Positions 1 through 5,000 of a stretch of 5,871 nucleotides of DNA are shown here, one piece after another. A program made the position numbers and the translations under genes. Position 1 is the stretch's first letter, and every line of letters starts with the position of its first letter. Location of the stretch: the NCBI GenBank assembly GCA_013824385.1, contig PNNU01000234.1, positions 1-5,871 of the forward strand, in the 5' to 3' direction. A model generated the notes under the pieces. That model did not search any database, had not been told where the DNA came from, and saw only the letters and a program-made list of their open reading frames with translations. Origin of the DNA: Anaerolinea sp. (lineage in GTDB: Bacteria; Chloroflexota; Anaerolineae; Anaerolineales; Anaerolineaceae).

Positions 1-270
1 GCGATGACCCAGAGCGGAAGCGACCCTTCCACGGCTCCGTTGGAAAGTATCTCCAACCAGGACGGTTTATGGGTGATCTATCTCCCCAAAGATGCCAAAG
101 GCCTATGGACGGTTGGTCCGAACGCATGGGTTTGTGAAGATACAAATGCTGCCACCCCCACTGCAGAAGGATGCACGCTGAACGGCAATCTTCCGAAAGC
201 CCAGGAGATCACGCTTCCCTTCTCTCAGGAACTCTTAATCGAGTTTGAGATTTTACCGTTGAATCCGTAA
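1..270 (+). CDS. C-terminal fragment of an unrecognised protein
   Basis: The reading frame is open to the left edge of the window (codon 1-3 is GCG, Ala), so the gene almost certainly begins upstream, and the ATG at position 4 need not be the true start. The visible 89 residues end in LPLNP followed by TAA. They show a Ser/Thr/Pro-rich linker, a hydrophobic strand (WVIYL), a Trp-rich segment (GLWTVGPNAW), two cysteines about 14 residues apart and an alternating hydrophobic strand near the end. This pattern suits the end of a beta-rich, perhaps exported, domain whose two cysteines might pair, but that is inference. I do not recognise the family. The gene is separated by about 180 AT-rich bases from the next one, so it is probably not in the same operon. 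Confidence 0.6.
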   Translation, partial: AMTQSGSDPSTAPLESISNQDGLWVIYLPKDAKGLWTVGPNAWVCEDTNAATPTAEGCTLNGNLPKAQEITLPFSQELLIEFEILPLNP

Positions 271-298
271 TCAGGACAAGAAATTTTCGAGCACTTTT

Positions 299-327
299 AC
301 AAATATAGCCTAATAAGCTATATTTGT
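299..327. repeat. Perfect inverted repeat, 11-bp arms
   Basis: ACAAATATAGC (299-309) and GCTATATTTGT (317-327) are exact reverse complements around a 7-base spacer. This is the first and longest palindrome of the phased array upstream of the satD-like gene. It could be an operator. It lies 29 bp after the stop codon at 270, so it could also act as a weak terminator, but the stem is nearly all A/T and the T-run after it is interrupted, so I favour an operator. Confidence 0.7.
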
Positions 328-415
328 TTATTATAGCCGTATTGGCTATAATTGGTCGATATAGACATATTAGTTATTTATGCCATATATAGCTTGAATT
401 AGATATAAAAGAATG
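304..415. promoter_or_regulatory. Four phased 28-bp operator-like repeats
   Basis: A TATAG-led half-site begins at 304 (TATAGCC), 332 (TATAGCC), 360 (TATAGAC) and 388 (TATAGCT), each exactly 28 bp after the one before. In units 1 and 2 a matching inverted half (AGCTATA, GGCTATA) makes a palindrome centred at 313 and 341. In units 3 and 4 the second half is degenerate (AGTTATT; AGATATA with one extra base). No fifth half-site is seen at 416. The array overlaps two candidate promoters and stops about 35 bp before the satD-like start codon. The likely reading is a multi-site operator for a dimeric DNA-binding protein. The HTH-bearing SatD-like product itself is an obvious candidate, but nothing in the sequence proves the partner. 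Confidence 0.65.
324..352 (+). promoter_or_regulatory. Candidate distal promoter inside palindrome 2
   Basis: A consensus TATAAT (347-352) sits 17 bases after TTGTTT (324-329). The -10 box is the right arm of a perfect palindrome with 9-bp arms (ATTATAGCC 330-338, GGCTATAAT 344-352), so binding there would block RNA polymerase. The resulting leader would be about 90 nt. Confidence 0.4.
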
Positions 416-422
416 ATATAAA
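394..422 (+). promoter_or_regulatory. Candidate proximal promoter of satD-like operon
   Basis: TTGAAT (394-399), a 17-base spacer and TATAAA (417-422) fit a sigma-70 type promoter whose start site would lie near 429, about 20 nt before the ATG at 450. Its -35 box overlaps the fourth 28-bp repeat, which suits repression. The whole region is AT-rich, so chance matches are likely. Confidence 0.45.
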
Positions 423-449
423 TAAGCTAACCTTATTGAACGGATAAAA

Positions 450-1145
450 ATGGCAAACGAAAACTCGCACTCTTGTGTTGCAGTGTTGACCGGAGATATT
501 GTCGGTTCCTCAAAATTGGATGCCGAAAGAAGAATTTTCCTTTATAAAACATTTCCAATACTCTCTGAAATTCTCCTGAAAAAATATCACGATAGTATCA
601 GTTACAAAATCAGCAATTTTCGAGGGGACGGTTGGCAACTCATTGTTAACTCTCCTTGTAAAGCATTTGAGATAAGTCTTTTCATCCGTACATTTATTCG
701 TTATAAATTTCAAATGGAAAAATTGGACACCAGAATTGCCATTGGAATCGGACCAGTTCAATTCATTCCAGAAGATAATGTATCTGCTGGAGATGGCCCG
801 GCGTATTTATCTTCGGGCCATTTGCTGGAATCATTTTCAAACCAATATATGGGAATCAGTTTTTCCTCGGTTCAAAAAAACCTTTTACTCTCCAGTCTGG
901 AAAATCAGGTTAGTTTGTTAGATTTGATTATCACCTCTTGGGGACCTGGGCAATCACAAGCTGTAAACCTGGCGCTTCAAGGGTTTACTCAAAATGAAAT
1001 TGCCATTAATTGGCAACCCAATCCAATAAAACAGCCTTCCGTTTCAAAAAGCCTTCAAACTGCTGGGTGGGATCAAGTGAAATCAAGCTTTACACTATTT
1101 GAGACTTTAATCAGCTCTCAGACATGCAGAGATGGGGAGAATTAA
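450..1145 (+). CDS. SatD-family protein, cyclase-like domain plus HTH
   Basis: This 231-residue soluble protein resembles the SatD family, named from the sat (secretion and acid tolerance) operon of Streptococcus mutans; its biochemical role is not settled to my knowledge. The N-terminal part has the landmarks of the class III nucleotide cyclase fold: a first strand VLTGDIVGSS (residues 12-21) with D16, a hairpin FRGDGWQLIV (57-66) with D60, and a strand RIAIGIG (95-101). D16 and D60 occupy the places of the two metal-binding aspartates of that superfamily. I cannot identify the purine-specifying or transition-state residues, so catalysis is unproven. The C-terminal part (about 165-215) looks like a helix-turn-helix, with TQNEIA at 180-185 and PSVSKSLQTAGW at 196-207. 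The ribosome site is weak. The stop codon overlaps the next start, which implies co-translation with the DUF3307 gene. The length suits the family. Confidence 0.75.
   Translation: MANENSHSCVAVLTGDIVGSSKLDAERRIFLYKTFPILSEILLKKYHDSISYKISNFRGDGWQLIVNSPCKAFEISLFIRTFIRYKFQMEKLDTRIAIGIGPVQFIPEDNVSAGDGPAYLSSGHLLESFSNQYMGISFSSVQKNLLLSSLENQVSLLDLIITSWGPGQSQAVNLALQGFTQNEIAINWQPNPIKQPSVSKSLQTAGWDQVKSSFTLFETLISSQTCRDGEN
1134..1139 (+). promoter_or_regulatory. Ribosome binding site choosing the DUF3307 start
   Basis: GGGGAG ends 5 bases before the ATG at 1145. An in-frame ATG at 1124 lies upstream of this site and would place it inside the gene, so the 1145 start is preferred. The site lies inside the last codons of the satD-like gene, as expected for coupled translation. 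Confidence 0.75.
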
Positions 1146-1897
1146 TGAATACACCTTTTTTTCAATTGATGATTAGTTTATTTCTAGCCCACCTTGTCGG
1201 CGATTTTTTACTGCAAACCAGCACTTTGGCGAAGAAAAAGCGGAAATCTGTATGGATAATGGTGCTGCACAGTTTCATCAACGGTGCTATCTCATATCTT
1301 TTCCTCGCTCACTGGATCACCTGGCTGGTGCCCTTAATCATCACTGTCAGTCACTTTCTGGTTGATTTTGTAAAATCACGTTTCAAAAAAGACTCACTCT
1401 GGTTGTTTCTTACGGATCAAGCCTTACATCTAACAATAATCCTCGTATTGATTGTGTATTATTTACTTCCAAATAATATTCATTCTTACTGGTTCGAGAT
1501 GATGTCAAAGATTGCCTTTCCAGTGACGATCATTTTATCCTCGCTGATTTTATTGACTCTCGCAGGCGGCGTCTTTGTTGGTTATTGCGTTTATCCATTT
1601 CAGGAACAGATTAAGAGCTATTACGAGAAGGTGAAAAAGAATCCGGTGGAAGGGCTGAAAGAAGGCGGAAAAGTGATTGGTTGGCTTGAACGTCTGTTAA
1701 TCTTCTTATTTGTACTCACAGGACAGTATGCAGGAGTCGGTTTCTTGATAGCAGCAAAATCCGTTTTTCGCTTTGGCGAGCTCAAGGAAAGTGAAAATCG
1801 TAAAGAGGCTGAATACATTATCATTGGAACTTTTATCAGTTTTCTATTTGCCCTTGCTGTGAGTATTTTGGCCAGACTGGCTTTGGGAATTAAGTAA
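1145..1897 (+). CDS. DUF3307 integral membrane protein
   Basis: This is a 250-residue polytopic membrane protein of the DUF3307 family, whose function is unknown. Family marks are visible: HLVGDFLLQ (residues 16-24), H42 in the second helix, SHFLVDFVKSR (69-79) and DQALHL (91-96), so conserved His, Asp and Gln residues sit in or beside helices. Hydrophobic segments are at about 6-26, 35-55, 57-75, 94-108, 122-148, 183-205 and 223-246. A charged loop at roughly 153-180 is probably cytoplasmic. The C-terminal part (GWLERLLIFLFVLTGQY, AAKSVFRF, EYIIIGTFISF) is also typical of the longer family members. The ATG overlaps the upstream stop codon in TAATG and has a good ribosome site, so the two proteins are made together. 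I recall the SatD and DUF3307 families as frequent neighbours, which supports a shared function. The conserved polar residues would suit a channel, an enzyme or a membrane effector; none is demonstrated. Confidence 0.85.
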   Translation: MNTPFFQLMISLFLAHLVGDFLLQTSTLAKKKRKSVWIMVLHSFINGAISYLFLAHWITWLVPLIITVSHFLVDFVKSRFKKDSLWLFLTDQALHLTIILVLIVYYLLPNNIHSYWFEMMSKIAFPVTIILSSLILLTLAGGVFVGYCVYPFQEQIKSYYEKVKKNPVEGLKEGGKVIGWLERLLIFLFVLTGQYAGVGFLIAAKSVFRFGELKESENRKEAEYIIIGTFISFLFALAVSILARLALGIK

Positions 1898-1972
1898 TCA
1901 GGCACTCAGGCACTCAGGCACTCAGGCACTCAGGCACTCAGGCACTCAGGCACTCAGGCACTCAGGCACTCA
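1898..1972. repeat. Tandem repeat, TCAGGCAC x 9.4
   Basis: Nine perfect copies of the 8-mer TCAGGCAC plus a final TCA begin at the first base after the DUF3307 stop codon. The array has no interruption or mismatch. It sits in the 3' untranslated region of the DUF3307 gene and ends 68 bases before the start codon of the flavoprotein gene. Copy number is expected to vary by replication slippage; a change would alter spacing upstream of 2041 but no reading frame. Confidence 0.95.
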
Positions 1973-2040
1973 AAAATGTTACCGGATTTTCCTGATTACT
2001 GGTTACTCAGCACCCGTTACTGTTCTTTGGAGGGAAAGTT

Positions 2041-2610
2041 ATGACCAAAAATATTCTTATTCTAGAAAGCAGTCCGCGGAAGAAGGGAAACACGGCCGTG
2101 CTGGCTGGGCAAATTGCACAAGCACTGCGAGAAGCCGGAGTGGAGGTGGAGACAATCCATCTGCACGGGTTGTCGATTGCGCCGTGCAACCATTGCGACG
2201 GCTGCTTGCGCAAGAAGGTGAACTGCGTGCTTCAAGATGATATGCAGGCGATCTACCCCAAGCTGGCGGCAGCGGACGGGGTGATTCTGGCGTCGCCGAT
2301 TTATTGGTCCACTTTTAATGCACAATTGAAGGTATGTATTGACCGCTGGTACGGGTTATGGCAAAACCACAATAATTTTCTCAAGGGTAAACCTGTTGGT
2401 GTTATTCTCACCTACGGCGATACTGACGTTTATACCTCTGGCGGAATCAACGCCATCCACACGTTTGAGAGTATGTTCCGTTTTATTGAGTCAGGACCGC
2501 TCACCTTTGCTTATGGATCGGTGAGTGATGTGGGTGACGCCGAGAAGAATGCCGAATTGATGGAGAGTGCAAGGAAGCTTGGGGTAAAGATGGCGGAAAG
2601 GGTGAAATAG
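2041..2610 (+). CDS. Flavodoxin-fold NAD(P)H oxidoreductase, Isf-like
   Basis: This 189-residue soluble protein belongs to the FMN reductase / iron-sulfur flavoprotein (Isf) branch of the flavodoxin superfamily. The N-terminal strand ILILESSPRKKGNT (residues 5-18) carries the SPRxxGNT phosphate loop that holds the FMN phosphate. A compact cysteine motif CX2CX2CX6C (C49, C52, C55, C62) fits the CX2CX2CX4-7C pattern that binds a 4Fe-4S cluster in archaeal Isf. DDMQ (66-69) and the ASPIYW segment (84-89), which packs against the flavin, are also typical. The expected role is electron transfer between reduced carriers and small acceptors; the substrate is unknown. GGAGGG at 2029-2034, six bases before the ATG, fixes the start. 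The first 290 bases or so look clearly richer in G+C than the remainder and than the upstream genes. No catalytic partner lies nearby, so it is probably monocistronic. Confidence 0.88.
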   Translation: MTKNILILESSPRKKGNTAVLAGQIAQALREAGVEVETIHLHGLSIAPCNHCDGCLRKKVNCVLQDDMQAIYPKLAAADGVILASPIYWSTFNAQLKVCIDRWYGLWQNHNNFLKGKPVGVILTYGDTDVYTSGGINAIHTFESMFRFIESGPLTFAYGSVSDVGDAEKNAELMESARKLGVKMAERVK

Positions 2611-2621
2611 TTAGGTTAAAA

Positions 2622-2777
2622 AAACCTCTCTCGCAAAGACCGCAAAGTAACGCAAAGGTCACCAAGAAAACCTTTGTAGTAAACCATTTTTATTATTAGT
2701 CCATTTACACCCAGATTCCGGGAATCGTGCAGACACTCTATGCTTCGCATGTGGGTGCACGTTCCCGGAATTTTTTT
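2622..2777 (+). repeat. Composite dispersed repeat, copy 1
   Basis: The unit starts with an array of CGCAAAG-like words (AACCT, then TCTCGCAAAGACCGCAAAG from 2629, CGCAAAG, CACCAAG) and ends with a hairpin followed by seven T. A second copy with the same order lies at 4622-4784. Both start within about 20 bases of the stop codon of a plus-strand gene. The hairpin stem and the CGCAAAG block are conserved between copies, while the middle and the hairpin loop have diverged. Repeats of the CGCAAAG type are known from many unrelated bacterial genomes; no protein is encoded. Confidence 0.8.
2715..2777 (+). terminator. Hairpin terminator of the flavoprotein gene
   Basis: ATTCCGGGAA (2715-2724) pairs with TTCCCGGAAT (2762-2771) and CGTGCA (2726-2731) with TGCACG (2756-2761), leaving one bulged T. 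The 24-base loop holds a small inner hairpin, ATGC-TTC-GCAT (2740-2750). T2771-2777 follows the stem. There is no T-run on the other strand, so termination is expected only for plus-strand transcripts. The long, structured loop is unusual for a plain terminator. Confidence 0.7.
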
Positions 2778-2794
2778 ATTGGAGCAGTAAAAGA

Positions 2795-3250
2795 TCAAGA
2801 TTTTGCTATTGGGACTATCTGAAAACTAACCGACCCCGGTATAGATCTATTGGTCATGAATTTTACAGCAAAAGACTTTGAATAGTTTTCGGCATCCCTG
2901 GCGGTAACCCATTCGTACCAACCTGAAAAATCACCAGTTGCCAGGTTGTAAAGCCATAATTTGGAACGGAACCCTGGCAACCCCGCAAAAAAGGGAATCG
3001 GAAAAATGGAGAAAAGAATATTTTTCTTCAGGCTCATCCCGGCAACATGGAAACGAGGGCGAAAATGCACTTCAGCGATTGCCGGTTCGTTTGGAAGTGG
3101 GTCAATCTTCATCTCGCGAAAGATGACCCACTCCAACCCATCACCCAGATCATAGACCTGACCCACACGATTTTTCAGAAAATGGACCCTGTTCAGGAAG
3201 ACCATTTTTAAAAATTGAAATAAAGAGTTAACAGGATGCATTGGATTCAT
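2795..3250 (-). CDS. Hypothetical protein, possible alpha/beta-barrel fold
   Basis: The product has 151 residues. A basic, partly hydrophobic helix covers about residues 5-30 (FQFLKMVFLNRVHFLKNRV) and may be peripheral to the membrane. It is followed by strands (YDLGDGLEWVIFREM, 33-47; EVHFRPRFHVAGM, 60-72), a hydrophobic segment (ILFSIFPIPFFAGLPGF, 78-94), a strand and turn KLWLYNLATGDFSGWYEW (97-114) and a helix (ARDAENYSKSFAVKFM, 117-132). The GLPGFRSKLW / TGDFSGWYEW / A.DAENY order recalls ferredoxin-like dimeric alpha/beta-barrel proteins (YdhR or antibiotic-monooxygenase type), where a short helix follows the strand YEW. This is a resemblance from memory only, and no catalytic residue can be named. 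The gene lies six bases behind the tetR stop codon and its ribosome site GGAGGA (3261-3266, read on the minus strand) is inside the end of tetR, so the two form an operon and this gene is likely controlled by that repressor. Confidence 0.65.
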   Translation of the reverse strand: MNPMHPVNSLFQFLKMVFLNRVHFLKNRVGQVYDLGDGLEWVIFREMKIDPLPNEPAIAEVHFRPRFHVAGMSLKKNILFSIFPIPFFAGLPGFRSKLWLYNLATGDFSGWYEWVTARDAENYSKSFAVKFMTNRSIPGSVSFQIVPIAKS

Positions 3251-3256
3251 TTTGTT

Positions 3257-3838
3257 TTAATCCTCCAAAATGCCATGTAAAAATATTTTGCTCACGTTAT
3301 GAAAGACCTCTGAAGCTGATAAACCTTGGTCCTGCAAACCGGGATCAAAAAGAATGTTCACAACGATGGTGTAGAAATATGCGCGGATAATCTTCTGGTT
3401 CAGTTGAGCACGTAATTTTCCCTGCTCTTTTGATTGAGTTATCAGACTGTTAAAGATTTCATTTATGGCCTTTCTTCGGGCTTCATCGAACTGGTAAAAA
3501 AGATCCGGGTAAAGAGTTTTTAACTCATTGAGGAGGGTTGGCAGATCACCTTGCGCCAAGGAAGAAAGTTGTGAAGCAATTTCTTCAACGCAAGCATCGA
3601 TATCCGTTAATTCTCCCTGATCCATTCCGGCAAGAATATTGTTCAATACACCAGGAATTATTGAAAAGGTTTCGTGAACCAGGTGCTGTTTATCTGTGAA
3701 GTAGTGATAGACCGTGACGCGAGTAATACCTGCCGCATTTGCCACCTCCTCAAGCGAGGTTTTTTTAATCCCATGACGCAAGAATAGGGTATAAGCTGTA
3801 AATTTGATCTTTTCGGTGGTTGAATTTTTAGAATTCAT
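3257..3838 (-). CDS. TetR/AcrR-family transcriptional repressor
   Basis: This 193-residue protein has the standard length and layout of TetR-family ligand-sensing repressors. The N-terminal DNA-binding domain spans about residues 8-55: the first helix IKFTAYTLFLRHG (11-23), then the helix-turn-helix KTSLEEVANAAGITRVTVYH (26-45) followed by YFTDKQHL (46-53), the most conserved stretch of the family. The remainder (60-193) is helical and variable, as expected for the ligand-binding and dimer domain; the ligand cannot be told. The start is the ATG nearest to the first helix. No Shine-Dalgarno sequence is visible before it, and a perfect palindrome (3838-3865) touches its start codon, which suggests tight self-repression. 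It is co-transcribed with the small downstream gene and divergent from the membrane protein gene at 3956, so either or both may be its targets. Confidence 0.93.
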   Translation of the reverse strand: MNSKNSTTEKIKFTAYTLFLRHGIKKTSLEEVANAAGITRVTVYHYFTDKQHLVHETFSIIPGVLNNILAGMDQGELTDIDACVEEIASQLSSLAQGDLPTLLNELKTLYPDLFYQFDEARRKAINEIFNSLITQSKEQGKLRAQLNQKIIRAYFYTIVVNILFDPGLQDQGLSASEVFHNVSKIFLHGILED

Positions 3839-3865
3839 TATACAAATTTATCACTATTTGTATAA
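3838..3865. promoter_or_regulatory. Probable TetR operator, 28-bp palindrome
   Basis: TTATACAAAT (3838-3847) and ATTTGTATAA (3856-3865) are perfect inverted arms around an 8-base spacer. The size fits operators of TetR-family dimers. It shares one base with the tetR start codon and lies about 90 bp upstream of the divergent gene. A further half-like AATTTGTAA follows at 3865-3873. Binding here would cover the tetR promoter or start and might also affect the divergent gene. Confidence 0.7.
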
Positions 3866-3897
3866 TTTGTAAATGCACGAATTCGTCCGTTTATTAC

Positions 3898-3903
3898 TAT
3901 AAT
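3898..3903 (+). promoter_or_regulatory. Possible -10 box for the divergent membrane protein
   Basis: A consensus TATAAT lies 52 bases before the ATG at 3956. No convincing -35 box is found at 16-18 bases upstream, so this is a weak call. Another TATAAT at 3861-3866 lies partly within the TetR palindrome and is an alternative. Confidence 0.3.
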
Positions 3904-3955
3904 TAAAATTAGATGCATAATTATTGATATCCCTCGTTCATAAAAGGAGATCAGC

Positions 3956-4603
3956 ATGGCAAAGCAATCTTACTCACTAGAACCCGGTGGTCCAAAACGT
4001 TTGGAGATCAGTTGGAAAGGTTTCTTCAAGAACACAACCATTATAATGGACGGCATGCCCCTGGGCACAATTAAGGATCATATGGCGTTGAGAACCCCAC
4101 AAGAATACCAGTTGAGTGACGGTAGTATGTTGAAGGTACAACTGGTGCAGAATCTTTCAGGGGCGGAGTTGCAAGTCACGCGCAACGGTGTTCCGCTGCC
4201 CGGTTCGGCTTCCAACCCCGAGACGAGGGTTAAGACCGCCTGGGGCATTATTTTCTTTATCGCTGGCCTTAACTTGCTGTTGGGGATCATTGGACTGCTC
4301 ACCCAATCTGAATTACTAGCAAGCCTGGGTATTGGATGGTATAGCCTTGTCTTTGGCGGATTCTTTTTGATCATGGGTTTTTTGGTCAAGAAGCTTTCAA
4401 AAGTTGCTCTAATCTTGAGCATTGTGATCTTTTCATTGGATGCGCTGATCGGGATTATTGGCAGCATCGCCTTGGGTGGAAGCCCGGCGATCGGCGGGCT
4501 CCTTGTGCGCATTATCCTGATTATCCCGATGGTACAGGGAGTGGGGGCAATCACGGCGCTGAAGAAGCCGTCCGTGCCACCGGTGATGCCGCCGGTGGTG
4601 TAA
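3956..4603 (+). CDS. Membrane protein, beta-rich head and four helices
   Basis: The product has 215 residues, and I do not recognise a named family. Residues 1-90 are hydrophilic and strand-rich (RLEISWKGFFKNTTIIMDG, 15-33; YQLSDGSMLKVQLVQ, 51-65; ELQVTRNGVPLPGS, 71-84), likely one compact beta domain with a repeated strand-turn pattern. Residues 94-200 hold four hydrophobic segments, about 94-116, 122-143, 147-172 and 178-200, separated by short loops. A Pro/Val-rich tail ends the protein. No signal peptide is present, so the soluble head is probably cytoplasmic. AAGGAGA at 3944-3950, five bases before the ATG, fixes the start. It is divergent from tetR with the palindrome between them, so TetR control is plausible. 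No catalytic motif is visible; a small-molecule permease or membrane-stress sensor would be guesses. The second composite repeat follows its stop codon. Confidence 0.8.
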   Translation: MAKQSYSLEPGGPKRLEISWKGFFKNTTIIMDGMPLGTIKDHMALRTPQEYQLSDGSMLKVQLVQNLSGAELQVTRNGVPLPGSASNPETRVKTAWGIIFFIAGLNLLLGIIGLLTQSELLASLGIGWYSLVFGGFFLIMGFLVKKLSKVALILSIVIFSLDALIGIIGSIALGGSPAIGGLLVRIILIIPMVQGVGAITALKKPSVPPVMPPVV

Positions 4604-4621
4604 GTCAATTCTTGCGCGGAG

Positions 4622-4784
4622 AAAACCTTATCTCTCGCAAAGACCGCGAAGTAACGCGAAGTTCGCAAAGAAATTCTTCGATAGGAAAATACTCAGACCA
4701 TTTTTGTTCCTTTACCCCCAGATTCCGGGAATCAAGTGCAGACGCCCTATGCGTCGCTGTAGTGCACGTTCCCGGAATTTTTTT
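4622..4784 (+). repeat. Composite dispersed repeat, copy 2
   Basis: The order is the same as at 2622-2777: AAACCT, TCTCGCAAAGACCGCGAAG (from 4632), ACGCGAAG, TTCGCAAAG, a diverged middle, then ACCCCCAGATTCCGGGAATC and the closing hairpin with seven T. It begins 18 bases after the stop codon of the membrane protein gene. The likeness to copy 1 is strongest at its two ends, which suggests that the ends are under constraint or mark the edges of two separate elements that travel together. Confidence 0.8.
4722..4784 (+). terminator. Hairpin terminator of the membrane protein gene
   Basis: ATTCCGGGAA (4722-4731) pairs with TTCCCGGAAT (4769-4778), and GTGCA (4736-4740) with TGCAC (4763-4767). The loop contains a perfect GACGC (4741-4745) / GCGTC (4751-4755) hairpin, where copy 1 uses a different inner hairpin. 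T4778-4784 follows. It is oriented for plus-strand transcripts. Confidence 0.68.
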
Positions 4785-4881
4785 GTTTTCGGAAAGGATT
4801 TGTTTTTATGCACAAATCGGTTTGGCGGGGTGAAATCAGGCCAAGTTGACTATGATTTTTAGTTATTAAGGTTCAATATTT

Positions 4882-4926
4882 ATTTGTTTTTGTTCCAAGA
4901 AAAAATCGGAAACAAAGAAAACAAAT
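4882..4926 (-). terminator. Imperfect A/T-rich inverted repeat
   Basis: ATTTGTTTTTGTTCC (4882-4896) pairs imperfectly with 4908-4926 (GGAAAC...AAAACAAAT), needing a few unpaired bases. It lies downstream of the minus-strand gene ending at 5001 and could stop its transcript, but the stem is weak. The rest of 4785-4940 holds no gene or clear signal. Confidence 0.3.
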
Positions 4927-4940
4927 CGAATCATTTATTT

Positions 4941-4973
4941 CACGCGGAGACGCAGAGCACGCAGAGAAAACCT
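4941..4973. repeat. CGCAGAG-type dispersed repeat
   Basis: CACGCGGAGACGCAGAGCAC followed by GCAGAGAAAACCT is a run of ACGCxGAG words like the CGCAAAG blocks elsewhere in the window, ending in the same AAAACCT. It lies 27 bases beyond the stop codon of the minus-strand gene. Words of this type occur widely between genes in many bacteria. Confidence 0.65.
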
Positions 4974-5000
4974 AGCTTTTTATTCATTTCACACAACCCA

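Noticed and set aside
304..415. The 28-bp phased repeats as a CRISPR or as replication iterons
   Set aside because: The copies are contiguous, with conservation limited to the palindrome halves and no spacers of constant length between identical repeats. No replication initiator gene or DnaA boxes are seen nearby, and the promoter overlap favours an operator.
510..761. Minus-strand frame of 83 codons inside the satD-like gene
   Set aside because: It is fully antisense to a recognised gene, with no ribosome site and no protein family likeness.
1124..1144. Earlier ATG for the DUF3307 gene
   Set aside because: The GGGGAG ribosome site lies after this ATG and in front of the 1145 ATG, and the family sequence begins close to 1145.
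1898..1972. The tandem TCAGGCAC array as a CRISPR
   Set aside because: The unit is 8 bp with no spacers, so it is a simple tandem repeat.
2616..2798. Minus-strand open frame of 60 codons
   Set aside because: It consists almost wholly of the composite repeat and terminator-like hairpin, with no protein-like features.
4078..4668. Long minus-strand open frame (196 codons) opposite the membrane protein gene
   Set aside because: It is antisense to a gene with a strong ribosome site and clear membrane helices, has no ribosome site of its own, and its sequence is low-complexity Pro/Ile/Thr-rich, as expected for the reverse strand of hydrophobic codons.
4612..4833. Plus-strand open frame of 73 codons
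   Set aside because: It runs through the composite repeat and its hairpin, so the frame is open by chance.
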